NCBI GenBank assembly: GCA_020152595.1
Contig: JAIGNY010001753.1
Location: 471,001 to 535,000 of the forward strand
Origin: Chiridota heheva
Lineage: Eukaryota > Echinodermata > Holothuroidea > Apodida > Chiridotidae
DNA: 64,000 nt
Reading direction: 5' to 3'
In this document: piece after piece, positions 23,531-35,893 of the stretch
Layout of the letters: the number at the start of each line of letters is the position of its first letter
Position numbering within the stretch: the first letter of the stretch is position 1
The notes under the pieces: model-generated
What the model saw: the letters and a program-made list of their open reading frames with translations, nothing else
Told to the model about the DNA's origin: nothing
Databases searched by the model: none
Made by a program: the position numbers and the translations under genes

Positions 23531-24258
23531 CAGCTTGTAAACACGATATCTCAAGAATGGTTCAGTGGATTCATGTCATATGTCTTATACATACAGCCCA
23601 TGGTCCGTAGATGTGTCCTATTGTTTTTGGTGGTGATGTCATGCATATTAATGAGTAGACGGGGCTTAATGTAATAATCTTAAAATGCCTATATTTTAAC
23701 AACCATATATATGTTTTGTTTCATATTTGGTACAGTCATGATGTTTGCTAGTGTGTACACGTTCATAGTATAAAGGCTTTGAATTTCATTAATATATATA
23801 ACATGATTTTGCTGAAAAGTGGTTGCAAACACGATATTTAAAGAACAATAAATTGGATTAAAGTCATATGTGATACACAGATTGCGCATGGTCCGTAGAT
23901 GTGCCCTATTGTTCTAGGTGGTGATTTCCTGCATATTAATGAGTAGGCAGGGCTTAATGTAAAAATTTTGAAATGCTCATATTATAACAACTACATATAT
24001 GTTTTGTTTCATATTTGGTAGTTATGTTTGCTAATGTGTACATCTTCATGGTATAAAAACGTTGAATTTCATTAGTATGCATAGTGGGCGGGGCTTATAA
24101 TCATTTTGCTGAAAAAAGCTTGTAATTACAGTATCTAAAGAATGATAAACTGGATTAAAGTCATATGTGATACACAGATATTCCATGGTCTGTGGATGTG
24201 CCTTATTGGTTTTGGTAGTGATACCATGCATATTAATGAGTAGGCGAGGCTTAACCTA
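23531..24258. repeat. About 290-bp tandem repeat (2.5 copies)
   Basis: Three successive blocks share GATTAAAGTCATATGTGATA, CATGGTCCGTAGATGTG, GCATATTAATGAGTAGGC and ATATGTTTTGTTTCATATTT. Anchors at 23544, 23832 and 24129 give periods of 288 and 297 bp. Divergence between copies is appreciable, so the duplication is old. No coding frame is shared by the copies. Confidence 0.85.
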
Positions 24259-25867
24259 AATTCTTCAAATATGATACATGAGCAACCCTATGTCTGTTTT
24301 GCATTTATACTTGCTATGATAATGTTGTTAATTATGGTGCACATGCTAGTGTTGTCAATAGGTAAGTCTATTTTATTGATCTGCATCATGCATGGTGGTC
24401 ATGGCTTATGAATTTCCTGGAACAAATATTTCATGATATGCAATGACATGACAGTTAATATGAAACTTGCAAATCAAACAGCATATGATAAAAAGCTTTG
24501 GAACCACAAATAAAAAAAAGCATTCGGAACCACAAAACCTTTGGTTCTGGTTAATAAATCCTGCTAGAAAAATAAACTGATTAAAGTTAGGTATTTATAT
24601 ACATTGCCAAATATACCTTACTTTAATCACTTTTGGAAAATTGTTTTTAATCATACAGAAACAACCAAATAACGTTCAAAGAAATACATAAACATTTGCA
24701 ATGAAATTGCCTCTATGACATCATCAAACACGAATTCATCATCCTGTACAAAAACTTGCTTTTGTAATTAAATTTGGAACAAAGTTTGATTTAAATCTGT
24801 ACTCCAAAAGCAAAAAGCACCCCTAATAATTGGACAATCCAATTGTCAAAATACTGGTGTGAAAAGTCACTGAAAGATTTTGAATGATATAGAAAAAGGT
24901 GGTTGATATGCATAAATAATTGGATGGGTCATTTTTTGCCTAGATCTTGATGCCTTGTCACGCACACTGTAACATACATAGAGTGTTGTTATTCAATTTC
25001 AGGCATTGATGATATTCTTATTTAGAGCAGGGGGCATGTAATTCTTCATGTTATAAATGTGGCAAAAGATTTAGAAAATAAGAGTGCGCTTCAGTTGATT
25101 ATGATTCACACATTTTGATATTTTTTGAATAAACATGAAATTTAAAAAAAATATATACAAAAAGAATATAAAAAAAGATTTATTTAACTACTCCAGTTTT
25201 CTGCTTAGGACAATATACATTTTGTTTTTGAAGTTAACCACGACCCATTGAGTGTGTCCCACATAACAAGATGTTTGTATTGAATGTCATTCTTTTGGGC
25301 ATGGAAAACCATTGCTCTCATTAAATATCCATTATGATGTTATGCATGAGAGCCGTTTCCGTTCTTGTTCTGCAAATGTAAATAACAGACAGCAGCAATC
25401 ATCTCCCAAATGGAAAATCAGATGACGTCATAGCATGATAGACAAACACAATTCACACTTAATGACGTCTGAACACCATCGCTAGATAGATCATGATGTT
25501 TCTCTACCTACTTGTAGTATAGATAACCATTTGATAGGCTGCCAGTATTGCCAACTTTGGATTAGAAATGCTGCATAATCTTTGTTTAATCGCAGGTAAT
25601 GCTATATCATACGTCAACACCGTACGTCTTTGGTGTGTAATTAATGGTTTAGATCATGCTGAAGTTGTATGACCTGGATTTGATATCAGCTGTAGATATT
25701 CAATTCAGTGGGGGAAAGATTTAACAGATTGTAACCAAAGTTTAAAGTAATTAAATTCTTCTTGAAATGTTTGTGTATTCGCTGTAACGCTATGTGTACA
25801 AGTCTAAGTACAGGTTACACTACTCTCCAGAAAACCTTTAACTATACAGAACAGAGTAGTCTTTAAA
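24259..25867. other. AT-rich non-coding stretch
   Basis: No coding frame, array or element end was found. Small dispersed words such as GACATCATC occur but do not define an element. Confidence 0.5.
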
Positions 25868-26403
25868 TTAAGCACTTGCTTCCGAGTTACGACTAATGTA
25901 ATGTAATTTATTAAAAATTTTAAAAGCACTTGCTCCCGAGTTACGACTAATGTAATTGTAAATCATTGAATTTCTCAAAAGCACTTGCTCCCGAGTTTCG
26001 ACTAATGTAATGTAATTTTTAATTTCTCAAAAGCACTTGCTTCTGAGTTACGACTAATAATGTAATTCTTTGAATTTCTCAAAAGCACTTGCCTCTGAGT
26101 TACGAAAAATGTAATGTAATTCATTAAATTTCTCAAAAGCACTTGCCTCTGAGTTACAATTAATGTAATGTAATTCTTTAAATTTCTTAAAAGCACTTGC
26201 TTCTGAGTTACGACTAATGTAATGTAATCTATTAAATTTCTCAAAAGCACTTGCTCCCGAGTTACGACTGATGTAATGCAAATCATTACATTTCTCAAAA
26301 GCACTTGCTCCAGAGTTACAATTAATGTAATGTAATTCATTTAATTTCTCAAAAGCACTTGCTTCTGAGTTACAACTAATGTAATGTAATTCATTCAATT
26401 TCT
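25868..26403. repeat. 54-bp minisatellite (about 10 copies)
   Basis: Units carry AAAAGCACTTGCTCCCGAG, TTACGACTAATGTAATG and an AT-rich TAATTCATTAAATTTCTC. Unit length is about 54 bp (18 codons), so two - frames of about 113 codons read a repeated peptide. The frames shift where single-base indels occur, which argues against coding. Confidence 0.9.
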
Positions 26404-29400
26404 ATCCTAATTTTCAGTCACTGAAGATCACCACACTGTAGCTTTTGACTAATTTTGGTAGAGAGCATGACAGAGATTCCAAACCCTTTGGTCATATAAT
26501 TCAACTTCTCCTATTCAAATAATGTTGATTGTAGTCATTGGTGACTGTAAGAGATTTTACTTGGAGAGACAAAATATAACTGGGGGTGGGGGGGAGACAA
26601 AATATAAGGGGAAAAAGTGATTTTTATATTTTATATTATACATAAAAACTGATTAGCAAATCTTTGGGGAAAAGCACTCTATGGCCAGCTGCCACTGGTT
26701 GTTATGAAGTATGCAAATTGGGTCCACAAATTGAACAGTCTCTTAATTTGTGTGCCATTGTTGACTCACCCCCCCCCTCCCCCTCGCCCCTACCCAAGAC
26801 AGTTTATATTGTAACATGCTTTAAGCATGCAGAAAAAAGTGTTTTATAGAACCTAATAGTAATTGTTTGGGAATAAAATGCAACCTGACCTTGTACAAAA
26901 TGCATTTTCCCTTCTTAGTCATCCCTTCCTAGAATCAAATCTGAATTCTTTATGTTTGGTTTTTGTTGGCCACAGATAAGTGACAGCAATTCAGGTAAAT
27001 ATGTTTTCTGCATCTTATAATTCTCTACTCTCAAATATTCTTTCTTCTCATTAACAGTGGTTCCTCGCTCAGTCAGTATGATAGCGGAAGATTTGTCCAC
27101 AGAACCGCACTTGGTATATGTGTCAAAATAAATGTTTTCTCATTAATACATAAACTTAACATTCTAACCCAAATATGTAGAATAATCTTCTTTTAAAATC
27201 AGAAGTTTGACATGGGAATAGGGAGAACTAATGACAATTTTAATTAATTATTATTTTATTAAGAGAACAGAATATTTTTTTGGTTGATATCTTTACAAAG
27301 GCTCAGATATTTAACAAAACAAGTCATTGAGATGTTCATTATTTGAAATGATCAATTATTGACTGCATTTTTTTTTTTTTTAATACTGACGTAATTTTGA
27401 GTAGGAAACCTGACATTGTAGTTATAGCAAAGAACAAATACAGAACAAATACATTTTCACAAAGCGGTCGGGAGCAAACTCAGCATGCTTTGTAAAGTGT
27501 GTGAAGTGAAGTTAAGTTCACATTATTCAAAAGCACATTTGCAAACCAAAAAGGTTAAATTTCATATAGATTTTACCCACTGTACTTTGTTTCATGTCCA
27601 TTTTAATACTACGGCATATAGCAATGTAATAGTTTTTTTTTTTGTAAGGGTCTTAGTATCATGGTACATCTCATTCACTTTGGAAGTTATTGGTAACAAC
27701 TATACTTTCATATTATGGAATTTGGGTAATTGTTTTGACAGTGCTTCTGTTGTGGTGTTAAGTGTATACTTTTGGTTGTTATAGTTGTGATTTTATGTGG
27801 ATAGAATTGAAACACTGACAATATTGACATTAATCATTGTTTTATTCAGTGACCTCATGCCCGATAATGCATTTTGATGAATATTCACAACTTACTTATG
27901 CTTCATTAACAATTTGATGGATCAGTTTAATATGCATTTTGACTCTCTTCTGTGGTTTGTCACAAGTTGCATATTGCTATCTTTATGTGCATAGACATGA
28001 TGGAGTACAGTACATGTACATCATAAACAAAAACCAGCAGCCTTTTTAAGGAAAAGTTTCATTGTTCCTGAGATCATGGAAAACTGAGGGCAGATTGTGA
28101 TTATTTTTAAGATTGTAGTACTACTATACCAGCATATACCAGATTTATGTTTTCACGCTGTAGGTCAAAACAGAGCTTCAACTTCGGGTGAAATATGATA
28201 TTTCTTATGATATGATATTTTTTTGCATCAATTGAAATGTTGATTGGGGGCAGGATTTAGAAATTTTAGTCAGGCTTAGATCTGCAAACTGTTGTCAAAA
28301 AAGTGCACAACAGCGACTTGACATTATGAGGATTAAAAACTGTAGTCAAATGATGACATCACAGATGTGTCTATTTGCTTAAATATGATTTTGCCCAAAA
28401 TTGCAAAAAAAGCTGTAAAATGATCAATTTTTAATGGGATTTTGTGTTGCTTTGAGAGCAATCTGACTACTATTTGCCTCTAGATGTTGACTGTTTGCCC
28501 TTCAGTTATTTCATAGTGAATTTCATTTCAAGAAGAAACAGACCTGTTGAAATTGTAGTCAGTAAGCTCATTCTTATATATGGGCATATCTTGTCACTTG
28601 GATAAAAAGGATGAGGTCCACTAATAAAGGTTATATTTACAGGAGAATAGTCTCGGACATAATTACTGAATTTTATTTAAGAAAATGATTAATTGTTTGG
28701 ACTGATGTTAACTGGACATGTGCCCCTCCACCATCCTCCGTCCTCTCCCCTCCACCACCCCCCACCCTTTTTGGCCTGGATGGTTAGTCATTTTTGATTT
28801 TGATTTCAACTCCCTTATCAAGCAAATTTGTTCAATTAACAAATGTTCAGACTTTGAATTTTACATCACAGAAAGTACTACAAGAAATAACGTCAAAGGA
28901 AAAGTGACAACACTTTATAAGTGCTGAATAGTTTGTGAGAAATTGAACAAAATGATAATTATTTATGTGGATCATATGGCGTCATCATTACGAGGAAGTG
29001 TTACTGGCGTTTTGAACCGGGGCATCTTTGTCATTTCTTCTTACTTTAAGCCTAATGGTGAGTTTTGAAGTTCTGATAACCTCATCCTCATCTGCATATG
29101 TTTCTATTCTAATAAGTTGTCATCCCCAAATCTGTAAATCTATCATATTTTGCTAGGAAGTGCAGGAGGAAATTAATCTGGCTGGTCAGTTCTGACCAGT
29201 AATGAGAAGTTGTTTATGCTTCCAATTCTAGCTAGAACTGGATCTCCTAAAATATTTGACCATATTTGTAATGTGGAAAGCAATGACATGTACAACTAAA
29301 AAGTAGTTAAAAGATATTTAATAATATTTTTAAATCACAAGAAACCATAAATGCATGACTTTCAGTTTAGCAATGCTCAGGTTTCATGTGAAAAATGGTC

Positions 29401-29482
29401 GCAAAACAAGTACGTTGAGAGCCAGTGTGGATTTTGTGTATTGTATTCGTTGACCAGTGGTTGGATGACTCTCACACCATGC
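26404..29482. other. Long AT-rich non-coding stretch
   Basis: Scattered poly-T, poly-C and poly-G tracts, for example near 26582, 26768 and 27370. No open frame has a recognisable domain or matching splice signals. Frames at 27485-27784 and 28718-28927 look like chance frames. Confidence 0.5.
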
Positions 29483-29591
29483 ATTCATGATATCAATGCA
29501 CATACTATCAAGGCCGTCAAGAGCCAATTGAAGGATTCTTGTACTTGTTTCCCCTTTTGATAAGCTATACAGTAGATGATGTCAATGCACA
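29483..29591. repeat. One diverged unit of a roughly 105-bp repeat
   Basis: The sequence ATCAATGCACATACTATC, then GAGCCAATTGAAGGATTCTT, then CCCCTTTTGATAAGC ends at a second TGTCAATGCACACAC. It matches the tandem copies at 31215-31600. The LINE fragment 29592-31115 lies between the two sites, so the LINE may have inserted into this repeat. Confidence 0.55.
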
Positions 29592-31115
29592 CACAATTTA
29601 TTCATCAACATAACTATAGGCCACTGGCCCTTAGTACAATAATAATCACTGATACATACTTTAAAAATTGAGCAAATTATGAAATATATACATGACTCAG
29701 CCTATATGAAATGAATACAATTCAATGAATAACAACTTGCGGTTCACAACACTGAAATTTAAATATTATTTTACAAATCTTGACCTTTTTTAAAAGGCAA
29801 CGAATATAAATCTATTTAAATTATTTAAAATTAGGGAATTATTCTTTTGCATCAAACTTAAAAACTTCTGTCTGTCAGGGAAACATGTGAAATAAGCAGG
29901 TATAACATTGTTTCTATAATCTTTATAACAGGGACAGACAAGAATAAAATGGAATTCATCTTCTACAAAACCTAAAGCACACTTATTCTTTCCTCAAACG
30001 GGTTATTGTTCCATCTCCCAGTTTCAAGTCTTAAATCATGACTAGACAAACGATATTTACAAAGACTTTGTTTATATTCACAAACTGAGATGCAATTTAA
30101 ATACTTTTCACAAATGAAATCAGCTTTAAAGGTACGATACGTTATCAATCTCCTACTTGAATTTATTTCCCAGTCCAATTTTAAACATAGATATTTTGGA
30201 GTATTTGCTCAAAAAGTATTGTAAAAGCCATTTTGCTTCAGACCCCCTGGTTCAACCAAGCTTCCCCAAAACTCACAGAAAAGAATACATTTTTAAGTTA
30301 AAAGGTCCAACATACGAAACCTTTCTGCTAAAGAAAGTTGCTCCTGGTAAGTTAGAGAGCATAAATGATCGCCAGTCAAGCTGCTCCTGGTAAGCTAGAG
30401 AACATAAACGATCGCCAGTAAACCTGCTCCTGGTAAGCTAGAGATCATAACAATTGCCAGGCAACCTGCTCCTGGTAAGCTAGAGAACATAAACGATCGC
30501 CAGGCAACCTGCTCCTGGTAAGCTAAAGAACATAAATGATCGCCAGGCAACCTGCTCCTGGTAAGCTAGAGAACGTAAATGATCGCCAGGCAACCTGCTC
30601 CTGGTAAGCTAGAGAACATAAACAATCACTAGGCAACCTGCTCCTGGTAAGCTAGAGAACATAAACAATCACTAGGCAACCTGCTCCTGGTAAGCTAGAG
30701 AACATAAACAATTACTAGGCAACCTGCTCCTGGTAAGCTAGAGAACATAAACAATCACCAGGCAACCTGCTCCTGGTAAGCTAGAGAACATAAACAATCA
30801 CCAGGCAACCTGCTCCTGGTAAGCTAGAGAACATAAATGATCATCAGGCAAACGAAGAAGAAGTCTCCACCAATATTTTAAAACAGACATGGCTCTATTT
30901 ACAAAAAGAAAGTGGCACTCTAATTCTTCCCTCACTGCACAATTACTTGTGCTAATAGGCAGCTTTAAAACATTTGTACAAAACATGTAATGTACTTTTT
31001 CTTTCTCACTAGCTCCTCCAGCCCTGAACAGTTGAATTTTGTAGTCAAATAGTTTTAACATAGTTTTTGTGGGAACATCACCAAAATTTTGAACAGATTT
31101 CTTATAATAAAGAAT
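29592..31115 (-). mobile_element. LINE fragment (end of reverse transcriptase to 3' end) interrupted by a minisatellite
   Basis: Read on -, 31103 to 30850 encodes FGDVPTKTMLKLFDYKIQ, then TNVLKLPISTSNCAVREELE, then VLKYWWRLLLRLPDDHLC. This order (LFD, STSN, GEL-like, KYW) is characteristic of the region after the reverse transcriptase in several animal LINE lineages. After the array, 30340 to 29790 continues with QLSLAERFRMLDLL, RLITYRTFKADFICEKYL, KYRLSSHDLRLETGRW and, one frame on, GFVEDEFHFILVCPCYKDYR, a C-terminal knuckle. A 3' UTR with GGGCCAGTGGCC and AATAAA follows. Stops and frameshifts make it dead. The clade was not assigned. Confidence 0.8.
30337..30850. repeat. 43-bp minisatellite (12 copies) expanded within LINE coding sequence
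   Basis: Units contain GCTCCTGGTAAGCTAGAGAA, CATAAACGATCGCC and AGGCAACCT. On the LINE's strand one unit reads LPGDRLCSLAYQEQ, matching the LINE's own residues at the right edge of the array (LPDDHLCSLAYQEQ). The unit is 43 bp, one base more than 14 codons, so the frame changes at each copy. Array and LINE are continuous on both sides. Confidence 0.9.
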
Positions 31116-31180
31116 AAAATGGTTTGGTATTTTGATTTGCTAATCTACTATAAGTTTGAGCCTAAAAACTAGAATTAGAC

Positions 31181-31600
31181 AGAATCAAACTGAGATATTT
31201 GTAATTAGTAACATAACATCAATGTACATACTCTATGCGGGCCTGGAGCCCAAGAACCAGAATTAAAAAGAATCAAACTGAGATATTTGTAATTAGTAAC
31301 ATAACATCAATGTACATACTCTATCAGGGCCGTTGAGAGCCAATGCGAGCCTGGAGGATTCTTGTACATGTGGCCCCTTTTGATATGCCATAGAGTAGAT
31401 GCTGTCAATGCACATATTCCATCAGGGTCCCTTGAGAGCAAAACAGGCTCGGGGGAGGCATTATTTACTCGTCCATTTTGATGAGCCATAGATGTCCATT
31501 TTGATGATGCGGGCCTGGGGATAGATGACATCAGATGACATCAATGCACATACTCTATCCAGTTCCCTAACACCCAATGTGGGCATGGCATGCGGGATTT
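31181..31600. repeat. Nested direct repeats: an 88-bp duplication and about 105-bp units
   Basis: AGAATCAAACTGAGATATTT starts at 31181 and again at 31269, extending about 55 bp each time. Further right, ATCAATG(C/T)ACATACTCTAT, then GAGAGCCAATGCGAGCC, and CCCCTTTTGATATGCC-like words recur about every 90-110 bp in decaying copies. No coding potential. Confidence 0.65.
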
Positions 31601-31629
31601 ACACACTAGCTCCCCATCAATACCCAAAA

Positions 31630-31773
31630 ATAATAATAAAGAAAAATTCCCTTCCCTTTAGACCTTTCCCCCCCCCATATTGGTGAAATAAACAAGTCTC
31701 AATGATTAGCCCCCCCCCCCTCCCTCCCCAACCCCCACCACTTCCCTGTTGAAAAATCCTGGCTATGCCAGTG
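31630..31773 (-). mobile_element. hAT-type element end (remnant)
   Basis: Read on -, the sequence begins CACTGGCATAGCCAGGATTT at 31773 and runs into G-rich tracts (C runs on +, about 31667-31732). This matches the terminal repeat of the micro-MITE at 56865 with one change in the first 13 bases. The opposite end was not found, so the extent is approximate. Confidence 0.45.
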
Positions 31774-32333
31774 TAAGAAAGCTCTTCCTTGAGGGAACAG
31801 GAGGGGAAGGGAAGGTTGGATGTCGGAGTGTGGTTACATTTCATGGGAATGTTTTAAATATGATTTTATTGGTACTTTAGTAGTTTTACGTGGGTGTGTC
31901 TTGCGTCTTAACATACAATAAGTGGCATGTTCTCAACTTAAACTAACTGTTTTAGGGAAATATGTTGTGTTTTTTTTGTGTTTTTTTTTCAGATTCAGTT
32001 ATAAAACAAGGGGTGGATATCTTATTATGTGAATGTTTGTGTTCATTTCCAAAAAAAAAAGGCCCAATTACTTCCACATTTTGTATAAACAGCTGATTTT
32101 CCATATTATTCTCATCATTTGATTACTTTCATCTTCAACATCTGTGATTAACTTTGAGAAATCTTGTAGTTTTTGTGAAACTTGTTTCATTCCTTTTGTC
32201 ATTTACCTTTGAATTTTATTCAACTTAATTTATGATAAAAATCTATTTAGAATTTGCAATACATGTTCTAAAGACCAAGAGTAATAGAGTATTCAGAATT
32301 TTGAATTTGAGGTATAAATCTTTGTATATTGAA

Positions 32334-33213
32334 GTGTTTGACTATTCTTTAGCAGCTATAAGAGAATACAGATTAAGTATGTTTGGCTATTCTTTAGCAG
32401 CTATAAGAGAATACAGATTAAGTATGTTTGGCTATTCTTTAGCAGCTATAAGAGAATACAGATTAAGTATGTTTGGTTTAGCAGCTATAAGAGAATACAA
32501 ATTTATGTTTGGCTATTCTTTAGCAGCTATAAGAGAATATGTTTGGCTTTTCTTTAGCAACTATTACAGATTAAGTATGTTTGCAGCTATAACAAAATAC
32601 TAATTCTTTAGCAGCTATAAGAGAATACAGATTAAGTATGTTTGGTTATTCTTTAGCAGCTATAAGAGAATACAGATTAAGTATGTTTGGCTATTCTTTA
32701 GCAGCTATAAGAGAATACAGATTAAGTATGTTTGGTTTGCAGCTATAAGAGAATACAGATTAAGTATGTTTGGCTATTCTTTAGCAGCTATAAGAGAATA
32801 CAGATTAAGTATGTTTGGCTATTCTTTAGCAGCTATAAGAGAATACAGATTAAGTATGTTTGGCAATTCTTTAGCAGCTATAAGAGAATACAGATTAAGT
32901 ATGTTTGGTTATTCTTTAGCAGCTATAAGAGAATACAGATTAAGTATGTTTGGCTATTCTTTAGCAGCTATAAGAAAATACAGATTAAGTATGTTTGGCT
33001 ATTCTTTAGCAGCTATAAGAGAATACAGATTAAGTATGTTTGGCTATTCTTTAGCAGTTATAAGAGAATACAGATTAAGTATGTTTGGCTATTCTTTAGC
33101 AGCTATAAGAGAATACAGATTAAGTATGTTTGGTTATTCTTTAGCAGCTATAAAAGAATACAGATTAAGTATGTTTGGCTATTCTTTAGCAGCTATAAGA
33201 GAATACAGATTAG
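32334..33213. repeat. 45-bp minisatellite (about 19 copies)
   Basis: The unit has GGCTATTCTTTAGCAGC, TATAAGAGAATACAG and ATTAAGTATGTTT. The segment 32475-32740 contains shortened and rearranged units; 32765-33213 is regular. The 45-bp length is 15 codons, so + frames of 154-161 codons read a 15-residue repeat. Substitutions and stop-free shadow frames give no sign of protein-level selection. Confidence 0.93.
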
Positions 33214-33527
33214 GTAGAATGCTTTCATAACACTATTATTTTTAAACGCAGCCCAACAAATGATTGGCCGCTGGTATATAGAGTGTAGAGAAACAATTGT
33301 AGTTTGCTATAGTTTGAAAATGACTATTCGTTTTGTTTCTTACTAAAATAGGAGTTGATGAAGGACTTTGCACTTGAAAGTAAATATTCAGTTTACTTTA
33401 TGTTTCTTACTAAAATATTGATGAAGGAAAGACTTTGCAGTTGGAAGTGAATAATTATATTCTTTATGTTTCTAATGAAAATAATAATTTTGTCTTATTC
33501 TTTGGAATAGTAGGGTAGTATTGGGGG

Positions 33528-33808
33528 AAGGGAAACCAAGGGGAATGAAGGGAAACCAAGGAGAACAAAGGGAAACCAAGGGGAACAAAGGAACACCAAG
33601 GGGAACAAAGGGAAACCAAGGGGAACAAAGGGAAACCAAGAGGAACATAGGGAAACCAAGGGGAACCAAGGGGAACAATGGGAAACCAAGGAGAACAAAG
33701 GGAAACCAAGGAGAACAAATAGAAACCAAGAGGAACAAAGGGAAACCAAGGGGAACCAAGGAGAACAAATAGAAACCAAGAGGGACAAAGGGAAACCAAG
33801 GGAACAAA
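33528..33808. repeat. 20-bp purine-rich minisatellite (about 13 units)
   Basis: The unit is GGAAACCAAGGGGAACAAAG, with occasional 10-bp half-units (GGAACCAAGG). The + strand is almost pyrimidine-free. Overlapping - frames of 97-119 codons read Phe/Pro/Leu repeats and are not credible genes. Confidence 0.92.
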
Positions 33809-34264
33809 TGATGAGTTGGTCAAAATAGCAATCTATTACTTTTTTAATTTAAAAGAGCTACAAAAAGGCAACCGATCGCACTATTGTTGCGAAGGAAGTC
33901 TACAATATTGTGAAAAGCAGATTTAGTGCAAAATGTGCTTTGTTATTCAGGTTAGGTTCAGAAAGCCATTTTTTTTTTTTATTTGAGTGCAAAAGGTGAT
34001 GATGATTAATGCAGTGGTGCATGCAAAACAAAATCTTAAAATGCTTGAAAATTATATTTGATCAGAATTAGTATGTGTTGCAAGCGAACAAGGAAATAAA
34101 AACAACATTGTGGTTATACAACTCCCTGGTTATACAGAAAGTCTTAAAATGCTGCACATTGTTGCAGTCTTCACACTAGAATTCAAAATTTTAGGGGTTC
34201 CCCCCTCCCCTGTGTGATTTTTTGAAGGAAAAAAATCCAAATTGCAAAAGGATAAAAATATTTA

Positions 34265-34525
34265 CACAGAGGCCAAAAAGGCCAAAACCCCAAAAAGGCC
34301 AAAACCCCCCAAAAAGGCCAAAACTCCCAAAAGGCCAAAACCCCTAAAAACCAAAACCCCAAAAAGGCTAAAACCCCAAAAAAAATCCCCCAAAACCAAA
34401 ACCCCAAAAAGGCCAAAACTCCAAAAAGGCCAAAACCCCAAAACCCAAAACCCCAAAAAGGACCAAAAGGCCTCCCCAAAAAGGCCAAAACTCTCCAAAA
34501 AGTCAAACCCCAAAAAGGCCAAATT
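34265..34525. repeat. Degenerate C4A4-rich tandem repeat
   Basis: Irregular 15-18 bp units of AAAAAGGCCAAAACCCC. The complementary strand is a series of GGGG tracts separated by TTTT and GGCC. Overlapping open frames on both strands (96-129 codons) simply read the repeat. A T-run and a C-rich tract follow at about 34550-34590. Confidence 0.85.
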
Positions 34526-34796
34526 TGGATGAAAAAGGCCTATATTGGCTTTTTTTTTTTTTTTGCGGAATTCCCCCTCCCACCCCCCTTTAATTATTTT
34601 TGAGCTGATATTTGATAATATGTGCGGAATCCCGCACCTCAATGTGAACACTGCATTGTTAAATGTATTAGTGAAATGTGTTGTAATTTGTCCAATGCAA
34701 CATCATGGTGACAGACAGTCTGACAACTGGTGAAAATCAGATTTAAATGCCATGTGAAAATTAACGCAACGGAACACAGCATCATTCTGAAAAGAA

Positions 34797-34880
34797 AGTT
34801 GGTGAAATAATTGGTGAAATAATTGGTGAATTGATTGGGGAAATAATTGGTGAATTGATTAACAAAATGATGGATTGGTG
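34797..34880. repeat. Short 12-14 bp tandem repeat
   Basis: Six or so imperfect copies of TTGGTGAAATAA / TTGGTGAATTGA. Small, AT-rich and non-coding. Confidence 0.75.
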
Positions 34881-35002
34881 AAGTGATTGTGAATTTGACT
34901 GCAATAGTGTGCAGTGTTTAAATATTGATATGCAACATTATTGTTAATGGACATTTTTGAATTATTGAAATTTAACATTTGAGTGCAATGAGTGGTGTGT
35001 TG

Positions 35003-35893
35003 TAACAGTTCCCTACCTAGTTGACAAGGTGATCAAACTATCTTGCTGAACAGTTCCCTACCTAGTTGATAAGGTGATCAAACTATCTTGCTGAACAGCT
35101 CCCTACCTAGTTGACAAGGTGATCAAACTATCTATCTTGCTGAACAGTTCCTACCTAGTTGACAAGGTGCTTGAACAGCTCCCTACCTAGTTGACAAGGT
35201 GATCAAACTATCTTGCTGAACAGCTCCATACCTAGTTGACAAGGTGATCAAACTATCTTGCTGAACAGCTCCCTACCTAGTTGACAAGGTGATCAAACTA
35301 TCTTGCTGAACAGCTCCATACCTAGTTGACAAGGTGATCAAACTATCTTGCTGAACAGCTCCCTACCTAGTTGACAAGGTGATCAAACTATCTTGCTGAA
35401 GAGCTCCCTACCTAGTTGACAAGGTGATCAAACTATCTTGCTGAACAGCTCCCTACCTAGTTGACAAGGTGATCAAACTATCTTTCTGGACAGCTTCCTA
35501 CTTAGTTGACAAGGCGATCTAACTATCTTGCTGGACAGCTTCCTACTTAGTTGACAAGGTAATCAAACTATCTTACTGAACAGCTCCCTACCTAGTTGAC
35601 AAGGTGATCAAACTATCTTGCTGGACAGCTTCCTACTTAGTTGACAAGGTAATCAAACTATCTTGCTGAACAGCTCCCTACCTAGTTGACAAGGTGATCA
35701 AACTATCTTGCTGGACAGCTCCCTACCTAGTTGACAAGGTGATCAAACTATCTTGCTGAACAGCTCCCTACCTAGTTGACAAGGTGGTCAAACTATCTTG
35801 CTGAACAGCTCCCTACCTAGTTGACAAGGTGATCAAACTATCTTGCTGAACAGCTCCCTACCTAGTTGACAAGGTGATCAAACTATCTTGCTG
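35003..35893. repeat. 45-bp minisatellite (about 20 copies)
   Basis: Each unit has GAACAGCTCCCTACCTAG, TTGACAAGGTGATCAAAC and TATCTTGCT. The variant GGACAGCTTCCTACTTAG occurs as a patch (35490-35665). One unit near 35160 is shortened. Every unit contains in-frame TAG and TGA words, so no long frame forms, unlike most other arrays here. Confidence 0.95.

Noticed and set aside
33464-33823. A Phe/Pro/Leu-rich membrane protein on the - strand
   Set aside because: Three overlapping frames over a purine-rich 20-bp minisatellite all give similar hydrophobic peptides.
34265-34525. Telomeric C4A4 repeat
   Set aside because: Units are irregular, mixed with GGCC words and internal to the window. It is a degenerate simple repeat.
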